DNA of 24,043 nt, from NCBI GenBank assembly GCA_965247705.1, contig CBDFHV010000035.1, forward strand, positions 1-24,043, given 5' to 3'. The position numbers were made by a program, and so were the translations under genes. This document shows, piece by piece, positions 1-7,647 of the stretch (position 1 is its first letter; every line of letters begins with the position of its first letter). Under the pieces are notes generated by a model. The model made no database searches, had not been told where the DNA came from, and saw only the letters and a list, made by a program, of their open reading frames with translations. Origin of the DNA: CBDFHV01 sp965247705 (GTDB lineage: Bacteria > Pseudomonadota > Alphaproteobacteria > Rhodospirillales > CAMCUA01).

Positions 1-1643
1 GAGCGGGTACAACGTCGTTGCGCTGATGTAGACGTGGCGCTCTTGCCTTGCCAGATCGTAGTCGAAGAATGCAGCGTGTTTCTCATCCCAGAGGTAGGTG
101 TTGATTAACTCCTTGCGCCGGGTTGCGCGTTCGAACCACGGCGTGCTCACTTCTTCATAGCCATCGGGCGGCGCGTCATCTTGCCGCCGAACTCCCGATC
201 AATAGTCCGGGCGATGTCCAACTCGATTTTGTAGAGAAGTGAATTGAGGTCCACCGTCACGAAGTCGGCGCACCGATCACCTCCGCTATCCCAACGATAC
301 GTCGTGTCGTGTCCCGACTCCCTCACGCACCGGTCGTGCACAAAAAAAACGGGTTAGCTCGGAGACCGTGATCTCGCCGGCCTTGAACAATTGCTCGAAC
401 GTTCGGACATCCATATCACGCGCGGTCGCGTACGGCGCGTAAATGGCGTCGAAATGCCCCGGCTCCACCTCCGGAGGGGGTCCGAGCCCGCTACCGTAGT
501 AGCGACTGAGCCCGATCTCGGTGAGCCGATCCTGGTTCGTCCAGACGTTTTCGTATTCGCTGATCGCGGCCATGATTGCTTTTTTTAGCCACGCTTTCGT
601 CTCGTCGTTTCGGGGAAGGTGCTCGTACACCGCGAGCGCCATCGAGGTAAGGAACGGCGGTTGCGAGCGGGTGAGATAGTAGGTTCGGTTGGCGTTGAGG
701 ATTTTCCTGTAATGAGTGATTTGGTAGACGAAGTTATCCACCATGGCCTTGGCGAGGTCGACGCGCCCATCCATCAGCAGACCCAGGGCCTCGAAGTAAC
801 TGTCCCAGCCGTACATCTCGTTGAAGCGGCCACCCGGAACCACGAACGGTACTCCGGCGTCCTTGCCGTCAGGGTTTCGTTCGAGAGCGAGTGCGAGAAG
901 CCCATGCTTCCCCTCCAGGCGTCTCACATATTCGGGCGTGACCGAGACCGGCAGACGCTCCACGCCGAGCCTCAAGTCGGGTTGTCGCTTCGCGAGCCCG
1001 GAGAAGTAATCGTACGCCTCGGTATGTGAGTGCGGCACATAAAGGTAGCGGAAGCCGTCGGCGGCCATTTTTTCGTCGATCAGGAGCTCAGGGAGGCCCT
1101 CTTCGTCGATACGCCTCGTGAGCGCGTCCCAATACGTCTCTCGAATAGAGCGCGAGATTCGCCCGACTGGACTCTCGAAAATCTTTGTGAAGTCGATGGG
1201 AGCGAAGGTTCGGCCCGCATCCTCGGCGAGCTTCAACTCCTGGAGAAGGTTCGACAAATAGTAGGTCCCGACGACTTCGTAGCGTTTGTGTTTCTTGGCA
1301 ACCAGCCAGAACCGTTGATCGCCCCGTTTCCCGTCCTGGGCGCGTGTGTCCTCGACGGTAATCTTCCGGTCGCCGTCGGTATCTTCCTCCTGGACAAGCC
1401 GCCCGAGGTTGTCCGCCACGTTTACCCAAACGGGCTCTTGCGAGATTTCGCTTGCCTGTGCGCGGCCGCCCCCCGAAAGAGCGGCGACGAACAGGATCGT
1501 AAACGCGAGGAGGGCGGCCTCTAGTGTTCCGATCGAGACATTTCGTTCCCATTAAATCTACGCAAACTGCGACCTTCACCCCCGGGCTCAGGAACCAAAT
1601 GTTAGAATCGCAACACTAGGCTCATGTCCCTGGGCGACGGCAT
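1..1643 (-). pseudogene. Secreted GH37 alpha,alpha-trehalase, disrupted and cut by the window edge
   Basis: Hydrolyses trehalose to two glucoses. The rebuilt gene starts at ATG 1643-1641, behind an AGGGAG ribosome-binding site. It has a signal peptide (hydrophobic core about residues 11-24, cleavage near GRAQA/SE), so the enzyme should be periplasmic or secreted. Residues 56-67 form a DxDGDxxIxxxD calcium loop like that of fungal neutral trehalase. The GH37 signature PGGRFNEMYGWDSYF is near residues 238-252. The RESGHDTTYRW motif, which carries the catalytic acid Asp, lies near 310-340. Three lesions are visible: a MITE at 1525-1615 in the signal peptide; an 8-A run at 342-349 where seven would keep frame; and one base missing near 177, after which the original frame resumes (DGYEEVSTPWFERA, then YLWDEKHAAFFDYD). 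The catalytic base is beyond the left edge. The family is certain; whether the indels are real or assembly errors is not. It lies 88 bp downstream of the cyclase gene on the same strand. Confidence 0.88.
1525..1615 (+). mobile_element. MITE-like element, copy 1, inside the trehalase signal peptide
   Basis: A 91-bp non-coding element is flanked by CTAG on both sides (1521-1524 and 1616-1619). Its ends are imperfect inverted repeats of about 25 bp, TGTT-C/G-CGAT at the tip and ACATTT-C/G-GTTCC further in. Together with the flanking CTAGs it is an exact 99-bp inverted copy of 5207-5305. Removing it with one CTAG joins ATG AGC CTA to GAG GCC GCC and restores the signal peptide frame, which defines the insertion and a 4-bp target duplication. 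It brings a stop codon into the trehalase frame. The mobilising transposase is not identified. Confidence 0.85.
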
Positions 1644-3164
1644 CGTCTTGCTCCCTACTGACTTCATCCGTGTTTAACCGGCCATGGCTCCAGAACGAGG
1701 ATCGTTCGGAGCTTTCGAGTCTTTTGGTGCGTCACCCATTTTTGGTCCCGCAGATGGCCGGCCAGAGTTTCCGGAATTCAGCCATGGCGTCCTCCACGTC
1801 ACTCGTGGGATCGACGACTCTCTCGAACAGGCTTTCGTAAAATTGCCTGGTCTGTTGATCCCAATAATCGGGCACGGGAGCCGCCTTGAGCATTGCCTGG
1901 TTGACGCGTTCCTGATGGATCCTCTCTTGGGTTTCGGACCGGGACACTACGTCGACTCGCATGGCCGGCCAAGACAGCTCCTCGACGAAGGCCCTCTGCG
2001 CTTCGCGGGATACCAAAAACCTCAAAAGCTCTTTCGCCAACTCCGGCTGATCCCCGCTCCTGGGCATGGCCAGGAACTCGCCTCCCAAGAGGTAAAGGGG
2101 CTTTGCCCCGCCCCAAGTCAATCCCTCATAAATGTCGAACTCCTCGCCCCTTCCCGACTCCCGTAATGTCGAAAGAGAAAAGGTCCAGTCGCGCGCCAGA
2201 TACACGCTGTCCGACAAGAGAAATCCACCCGCAGTCCGCCAATCAACTTCGCGTGATTTAACTCTGACATGTGGCCAAAGATCGTCCTTGACGAATTCCA
2301 TGACCTCTTTCACGGCCGCGAGCTCGCCTGTGGCCATGTCGCACGGCTCCCCGACCGCCAAGCGAACGAGCTCGAAGAGGAATAGGGCTTTGTCCGTCGT
2401 GGTCGCCGCTATGACGACCCGTTCCTCGCCCTCCATTTTGTTGAAGATTTCCGCGACGTCCTTGAATTGTCGCCAGGTTCGGATCTCGTCTGGAAGATTC
2501 TGGCATCTAATCATGAGGTCATCAGGCAGATTTCTCCTTATATCTTCGGACTTATTATTACATAATTCTTTTAATTCTTCAAGTTTTACTATATTTAAGA
2601 AAACAAGGCGAATGTTTCCGCGAAACGGAATGAAGTACCGTGTTCCGTTGATTGCGAGGTTCTTGGCCAACGTGGGATGGACGGCCGAGGGCAAAAGGCC
2701 TTTCTCGTTGCTCAAGTCCCGGATGAGCTCCTTTGGTTCCACCAGCACTCGCCGGTAGCCGTTGACGTCGAAGGTGATGAGGTCGGCTTTTTCCCCACTT
2801 TTCAGTCTTGCGACGACAACCTCACCCTTGACGTTCTCGACGTTCACGGCAACAGGCGTCTTCCCTTTCGAGCGTTGCCAGCTTTCGAACTCGGGCAGGA
2901 TCTTGTTCGTAAAGACCAAGAATTCGCGTTGATTGAAGTTGGTCCAGAGCGTAAGCGTTGGCGGACGTGAAAAAGGATAGAGATCACCCCGCCAATAGAT
3001 GATGCCGACGGCTCCGAAGAGCGCGGCGACGACGGTCGCAAGCGCTGCCCAATAGTGCCACCTGACCGCTGAACTTGATTTGCGGGCGGCGGCGGTTACC
3101 TCGACCTTTGGGTGCACACGGTAGATGCGCAAGGGCTCGGCGATGTTCTTGACTTTCTGCTCGC

Positions 3165-3168
3165 CTAG
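3165..3168. repeat. Target-site duplication of the first IS1380 element (copy at the low-coordinate end)
   Basis: CTAG here pairs with CTAA at 4768-4771, one mismatch. On the coding strand the join GAC-TTA-GGC-GAG (D-L-G-E) is the expected cyclase sequence, so a 4-bp duplication fits. Confidence 0.75.
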
Positions 3169-4767
3169 CCCCAATTATTCATGACGGCCATCGGATTTCA
3201 GCGGGACGAGCGGTAGCGACCGGGTTGACGGCGATTTTTGAGACGGATTGTCGGAGAGGTTGGAGGTTGTTGTTCGGGGCTCGTCCGGCGGCACCTGCCG
3301 CTTGGTTCAGGGCCCTTGGGCGGTGATGCGCCCGGCGATGGCGATCATGGCCGGCTGATAGGGATAGGCCGAAGGCAGGGCGATCCTGAGGCGCGACTTG
3401 AGCTCCTCGACGCGGACGGCGATTTTGAGAAACGCCCGGCGCAGGGTTTCGAAGGTGGCCGTTCGCCACAGCGATTTCCGAGGCGCCGCTTGGCGAAGCT
3501 GATGCAGCAGCCAGTAGGCGCCGGTATGCAGGAAGAGGCGGAACTGGTTGGCCTCCCAACGGTGGCACGACGTGCGGTCGGACTTGGTGTAGAGCTTGTG
3601 GTCCTTGATCATGTTTTCCATCCGCCCGCGGGCGCAGTAGACCTTCTCGTAGAGCGCCTTGGCGCGGCCGCTCAGGTTGGTGACGACGAAGCGGACGTCA
3701 CAGCCCTTGGCGGTAGCTTCCACGCGGGCGATGACCGAGCGTTGCCGTGACCAGCTTTTGGCCTGGTAGCCGGTGTGGAAGAAGCGGCGCACCTTATCCT
3801 TTCCCTGCCCCGCCCGGCGCACGGCGGCGTCCTCGCACCACGGCTGGCCGATCCTGTTCAGCCGGGCGTTGCCGGAAAGCCCGAAGATGTAGCCGCAGCC
3901 CTGACGTTCGAGGAATTCCATGGCCTCCGGCGTGGCGTAGTGGCCATCGCCCCGCACGGTGATCTCGACCCGTGGCCAGTTGCGGCGGATGCGGCCGATG
4001 ACGTGTCTCAGGATCCGCGCCGCCTCGTCGCCGGAGGGCCGCTTGCCGGGACGCAGCAGTGACATCACCGGCTTGCCGGTGGCCGCCTCGAAGATATGGA
4101 TGGGTTGGAAGCAATAGTCGTCGTAATGGGCGTTGAACAGCGCCAGCTGCTGGCCGCCGTGAACGGCATCGTCGGTGTCGTCGATATCGAGAACGATGCG
4201 CGCCGGAACGCGCTTGAAGCTGGCGCAAAACAGATCGATCATCGACAGCCCCATGCGCCCGAGCGCGCGCCATGACGGCGCGTTCTCGAGGCGCGACAGG
4301 GTCGGTTGGCTCATCAGGTCGTCGCCGCTCTCGGACAAACGGCCACAGGCCAGCTTGAACGCCGGATCGAAACGCAGAACGTCGAGGTCGTCGCAATCCT
4401 CATACCCGCAGGCAATAGCGAACAGGCGCGCCCGGATCATGTCTACGTAAGCGTGGGTCGTGCTCGCCGGGTCGCGCACGTCGGTGACGCAGGAAGCGAG
4501 CACGTCGGCGATGCCGAGCCGCCTGTCGATCTCGCCCAACAACAACACCCCGCCGTCCGACGACAGCCGTCCGCCGTCGAAGCGGGCGCAAAGCGGCTTG
4601 CCTCCAACGGGCGACAAACCAGGGAGATAGGGGGTAATCTCGTTCATGGTGAGCCGTGGGTTGTTCTGTTGCCATGTGATCTTGTCTTGACACCAAAATC
4701 ATACGGCATTTCAACAGGTTAATCTACGCTCACCAGCATTTTCAATCAGCGCCGTGAATAATTCGGG
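3169..4767 (-). mobile_element. Complete IS1380-family insertion sequence, 1599 bp
   Basis: Terminal inverted repeats are CCCCAATTATTCATGACGG at 3169 and, on the other strand from 4767, CCCGAATTATTCACGGCGC. One full-length transposase gene fills most of the element. It sits in the cyclase gene in the same orientation as its host, flanked by CTAG/CTAA. Both the size and the single DDE transposase are normal for IS1380. Nothing looks decayed, so the insertion may be recent. Confidence 0.9.
3307..4647 (-). CDS. IS1380-family DDE transposase
   Basis: A 446-aa intact transposase, the usual length for the family. The N-terminal part has the IS1380 hallmark stretch FDGGRLSSDGGVLLLGEID (about 23-41). 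The RNase H-like core shows acidic residues in LDIDDTDDAVHG (about 153-164), D234 in VRGDGHY and E344 in GRMENMIKDHKLY, matching a D-D-E triad. The C-terminal WEANQFRLFLHTGAYWLLH segment is typical of this family. The ATG start lies 120 bp inside the element end. It is clearly different in sequence from the transposase at 22510-23823, so the two elements are separate arrivals and not copies. Confidence 0.92.
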   Translation of the reverse strand: MNEITPYLPGLSPVGGKPLCARFDGGRLSSDGGVLLLGEIDRRLGIADVLASCVTDVRDPASTTHAYVDMIRARLFAIACGYEDCDDLDVLRFDPAFKLACGRLSESGDDLMSQPTLSRLENAPSWRALGRMGLSMIDLFCASFKRVPARIVLDIDDTDDAVHGGQQLALFNAHYDDYCFQPIHIFEAATGKPVMSLLRPGKRPSGDEAARILRHVIGRIRRNWPRVEITVRGDGHYATPEAMEFLERQGCGYIFGLSGNARLNRIGQPWCEDAAVRRAGQGKDKVRRFFHTGYQAKSWSRQRSVIARVEATAKGCDVRFVVTNLSGRAKALYEKVYCARGRMENMIKDHKLYTKSDRTSCHRWEANQFRLFLHTGAYWLLHQLRQAAPRKSLWRTATFETLRRAFLKIAVRVEELKSRLRIALPSAYPYQPAMIAIAGRITAQGP

Positions 4768-4771
4768 CTAA
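4768..4771. repeat. Target-site duplication of the first IS1380 element (copy at the high-coordinate end)
   Basis: CTAA on the + strand (TTAG on the coding strand), partner of CTAG at 3165-3168 with one substitution. The substitution may have arisen after insertion, or the element may tolerate a small target overlap mismatch. Confidence 0.7.
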
Positions 4772-5210
4772 GTCCTCGTAGCCCAGGACCACCTTATTCT
4801 TGATCTGGTCGTAGACAGAAACTGTAACGCAAATGCCCCCAGGCTCCGCCAGGGCCTCCACGCGGGCCGCGATGTTGACGCCGTCGCCGTAGATATCCTC
4901 TTCATCGACGACTATCTCGCCGAGGTTGATGCCCACACGGAATTCGAAGCGCCGGTCTTCGGGCGTGTCCGCACTCCGCGCCAACAGGGCGTTTTGCATG
5001 ATAACCGCGCAACGCACGGCTTCCGTCGCCGTGGCGAACTCGGCCAGGAACCCGTCACCCGTGTGCTTGACGATGCGCCCGCCGTGCTCGGCGATGGCCG
5101 GGTCAATGATGTCCTTGCGCGCCGACCACCAAGCGGTAAGGGTCGACTCCTCGTCAGCCGCCATGAGTCGGGTGTAACCCGCTAACGTCGGCGGCCAAGA
5201 TCGCTGCTAG

Positions 5211-5301
5211 TGTTGCGATTCTAACATTTGGTTCCTGAGCCCGGGGGTGAAGGTCGCAGTTTGCGTAGATTTAATGGGAACGAAATGTCTCGATCGGAAC
5301 A
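5211..5301 (-). mobile_element. MITE-like element, copy 2, near the start of the cyclase gene
   Basis: Same 91-bp element as 1525-1615, in the opposite orientation, flanked by CTAG at 5207-5210 and 5302-5305. By eye the 99-bp units are identical base for base. Removing the element and one CTAG joins ACC CGG AAG CTA to GCA GCG ATC and gives the expected cyclase start RKLAAILAADVSG. The net 95-bp insertion shifts the frame and separates the start codon from the catalytic domain. Confidence 0.85.
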
Positions 5302-5430
5302 CTAGCTTCCGGGTGACGCCTTCCTTGGCCATTCATCTCCCCCGGTCAAAGCAGGTTGAGCTTAGCGAATTTGGTTGAGCAGGGGTATCAAAACCGCGTC
5401 CCGGGTCTTCGCTCATGCGTCCGCTTAGGG

Positions 5431-5703
5431 TCAGGACCGGAACTCGGGACCAAGCAGGGGAAAGGCACTCAGCGCATGGGGCTCGGCGACCGGTGGCGCC
5501 GGATGCAGGTGGGCCGGCTCAAGCGCCTTCCAGTTCCGGCGGCCGAGGAGCCCCAAGGACGTCCGCGCCTCGTCCTCGAGGATCTCCAGGATCCGCGTCA
5601 GGCCGCCCTCGCCACCGGCGGCCAGGGCCAGGCCTTGCAATTGACCCACTACCATGGCCTCCGCACCGGTGGCGAAGGAAACGCTCTTTGCGGGATCGGT
5701 CAT
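5431..5703 (-). pseudogene. C-terminal remnant of an FMN-dependent alpha-hydroxy-acid dehydrogenase
   Basis: About 90 codons resemble the end of the L-lactate/glycolate oxidase family: GAEAMVVGQLQGLALAAGGE corresponds to the stretch around the FMN phosphate site, then GGLTRILEILEDEARTSLGLLG forms the last helix, followed by a HLHPAPPVAEPHALSAFPLL tail seen in alphaproteobacterial members. A complete enzyme is about 350-390 residues; the barrel and the catalytic His/Arg are absent. Sequence upstream (5704-5830) no longer resembles the family and forms the prfB leader, so this is a truncated leftover. It runs antisense to the prfB upstream region. Moderately sure of the family, fairly sure it is non-functional. 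Confidence 0.6.
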
Positions 5704-5830
5704 GGCGCCGGGGCATTCCTTATGGCGCAAGGGGTGGCGGTGCCCCACGTGTGGGCGATGACCCCCTTGAGCCGCCCCCGCCGATGGGGCACAAGAACCC
5801 CTGTCCCGACCATATTGCGAGGGTTTGCCG

Positions 5831-6962
5831 ATGGGAGCCGAGACCGATCTCCTGGTCAACGAGATCAAGCAGTCGCTGGAACTGCTGAGGAGGCATCTTT
5901 GACTACGATCGCGCGGTCCGCCGACTCGACGAACTGAACGCAAGGGCCGAAGACCCCGACCTGTGGAACAACCCGGAGGAAGCCCAGGCGGTGATGCGCG
6001 AACGGACCCATCTGGATGCGGCCATCGCCCATGTGGATGAGATGTCTCGGGAGGCTTCCGACAACGCCGAACTGGTCGTCATGGGCGAAGCGGAAGGCGA
6101 CACCGACGTGGTCGCCGAGGCCTCGGCGTCCCTTGCGGCGATCCGCAAGCGGGCCAGGAAGGCGGAACTGGAGACCCTTCTGTCGGGGGAAGCCGACACC
6201 AACGACTGCTACCTGGAGGTCCATGCCGGCGCCGGCGGCACCGAAGCCCAGGACTGGGCGGAAATGCTGCTACGCATGTACGTCCGGTGGAGCGAACACA
6301 AGGGCTACAGCGCGGCCTGGATCGAGGAAAGCACCGGCGAGGAAGCCGGGCTCAAGTCGGCAACGGTAAAAGTCACCGGTCACAACGCCTACGGCTGGCT
6401 GAAGACCGAATGCGGGGTCCATCGCCTGGTTCGCATCTCACCCTATGACTCGAGCGCGCGCCGGCACACCAGCTTCGCCTCGGTCTGGATCTATCCGGTC
6501 ATCGACGACACCATCGATATCGACATTCAGGACAAGGATCTGCGGATCGACACCTACCGGGCGTCGGGGGCCGGCGGTCAGCATGTGAACCGCACCGACA
6601 GCGCAGTCCGCATGACGCACCTGCCCAGCGGGATCGTCGTTCAGTGCCAGAACGACCGCTCGCAGCACCGCAACAGGGCGACGGCCATGGCCATGTTGAA
6701 GGCCCGCCTGTATGAGGCCGAATTGCGCAAGCGGGAAGCCGAGGCCCAGGCCGAACATGATGCCAAGACCGACATCGGCTGGGGTCATCAGATCCGGTCC
6801 TACGTGCTGCAACCCTACCAGATGGTCAAGGACCTGCGCACCGGTGTGGAAACCAGCAACACCCAGGCGGTGCTTGACGGCGACCTGGATGCGTTCATGG
6901 CCGCCGCCCTGGCCCAGCGCATCTCCGGCGCGGTGAGCGACAAGGCGGGGTCGCCGTCGTAG
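5831..6962 (+). CDS. prfB: Peptide chain release factor 2 (programmed +1 frameshift)
   Basis: Terminates translation at UGA and UAA in the ribosomal A site. The first ORF is 23 codons (MGAETDLLVNEIKQSLELLRRHL) from ATG 5831, ending CTT TGA at 5897-5902. Reading continues after a +1 slip as DYDRAVRRLDELNARAED. The merged product is 376 residues, normal for RF2. The stop-codon-reading SPF-type motif appears as SPYDSSARRHTSF, and the peptidyl-hydrolysis motif GAGGQHVNRTDSAVR is intact. A GAGGG ribosome-binding site precedes the start. The gene is convergent with fliL, 15 bp apart. It is self-regulated: scarce RF2 slows termination at the internal UGA and favours the frameshift. An ATG-initiated call at 5991 would miss the N-terminal domain. 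Confidence 0.97.
5888..5903 (+). promoter_or_regulatory. Programmed +1 ribosomal frameshift site of prfB
   Basis: An internal Shine-Dalgarno AGGAGG (5888-5893) lies 3 nt before the slippery CTT (5897-5899), followed by the in-frame stop TGA (5900-5902) and C at 5903. This is the same layout as the E. coli site. The C after TGA makes a weak stop context, which favours the slip. Confidence 0.95.
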
Positions 6963-6977
6963 GGCTTGCGCTGCGGT

Positions 6978-7520
6978 CTATTGCAGCAGGATCTCCTTGA
7001 ATAGCACGCCGCGCACTTTGATCGGCTGCACCGCGTTCTCGACGATCGCGACCACGTTGGCGCGGAAGTTCTCCGTGCCTTCCTTGCCGTCGAGGTCGGC
7101 CTTGGTCTGGGATCGGATGAAGGGTTCGATTCCGTCCTGGATGACCGGATGGGCCGTTCGGACTGCCGCCGAGTCTTCCGGGCTGCCCAGTTCGGCCACC
7201 ATCTGAAGCTTGAGGTAGAGCCCCCGGCAACGGGCGGACTTCAGGTTCACCATGACCTTAGGCAGGTCGTGGAAGATTGTCGGTGTTATCGCCGGTTCTT
7301 TCGGCGCCGATTCCGCCACCGCGGATTCTTCCGGGGCGCCGCTGAAGATCAGATAGCCGGCCGCGCCCCCGCCCGTGAGTCCCACCACCAAGGCGATGGC
7401 CACCGACAGGGCCAGAATCAGGCGGGAACGGCTGGCCGCCTTTTTCTGGCGCGCGACCGCTTCTTCGCTCGTGCTTTCCGCGTCGAGGTCTACTTCGTCG
7501 TCCAGATCATCTTGCGCCAT
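6978..7520 (-). CDS. fliL: FliL-family flagellar basal body protein
   Basis: A 180-residue inner-membrane protein. A charged cytoplasmic N-terminus (1-32) is followed by one membrane helix (about 33-59) and a periplasmic domain. The periplasmic part has the FliL pattern: FHDLPKVMVNLKSARCRGLYLKLQ near the start and IKVRGVLFKEILLQ at the end. FliL surrounds the stator units at the flagellar motor and supports torque or stator stability. It normally sits beside fliM or other flagellar genes; here its neighbours are prfB and bcp, so it is an orphan copy in this window. A 127-bp gap separates it from bcp, upstream on the same strand, so it may have its own promoter. The family is well supported; its role in motility here is inferred. 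Confidence 0.85.
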   Translation of the reverse strand: MAQDDLDDEVDLDAESTSEEAVARQKKAASRSRLILALSVAIALVVGLTGGGAAGYLIFSGAPEESAVAESAPKEPAITPTIFHDLPKVMVNLKSARCRGLYLKLQMVAELGSPEDSAAVRTAHPVIQDGIEPFIRSQTKADLDGKEGTENFRANVVAIVENAVQPIKVRGVLFKEILLQ

Positions 7521-7647
7521 CGTTGCACCTTCGGTTTCGACAAGGACGGTTGGGTTGCGGTGCCGGAGACACCCTTGCCAAGCTGCCGGCTCGAGAATTC
7601 ATGTGGTTCAATGCCACGCCACGATCAATGGCCGAGGGGGCGGGCGC

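Larger units (their letters stand above)
1732..5332 (-). pseudogene. Class III nucleotidyl cyclase / TM helix / extracellular solute-binding protein fusion, disrupted
   Basis: The rebuilt gene starts at ATG 5332-5330 (MAKEGVTRKLAAILAADVSG), behind a GGGGGAG ribosome-binding site. The cyclase domain is about residues 9-173, with metal-binding D17 and D61, purine-reading K57 and D118, and transition-state N121 and R125, so it looked catalytically complete and probably made cAMP. A membrane helix spans about 193-213 with basic residues before it, placing the C-terminus in the periplasm. Residues 222-633 resemble a family 1 extracellular solute-binding protein of sugar ABC importers. Lesions are a MITE after codon 9, one extra base at 5176-5177 and an IS1380 element between L156 and G157. 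Subtracting 95, 1 and 1603 bp from 3601 leaves 1902 bp, exactly 634 codons. Related alphaproteobacterial cyclases usually carry TPR repeats here, so a ligand-binding domain is unusual. The ligand is unknown. Confidence 0.85.

Noticed and set aside
286..1419. Complete 377-residue trehalase
   Set aside because: Both ends are artefacts: the real start is 1643 with a signal peptide, and the C-terminal residues after TRFF come from a frameshift.
4742..5164. Stand-alone 140-residue cyclase starting at MAADEE
   Set aside because: It lacks the first metal-binding Asp, which lies upstream past a 1-nt frameshift, and its end IIHGAD is IS sequence.
1521..5305. Composite transposon bounded by the inverted 99-bp repeats
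   Set aside because: Each repeat has its own CTAG duplication and its removal repairs a separate gene, so the two inserted independently. The DNA between them is the ordinary cyclase gene plus an IS.
5704..5830. Defined prfB promoter
   Set aside because: TTGAGC and a CATATT-like box are present but poorly spaced; not strong enough to annotate.
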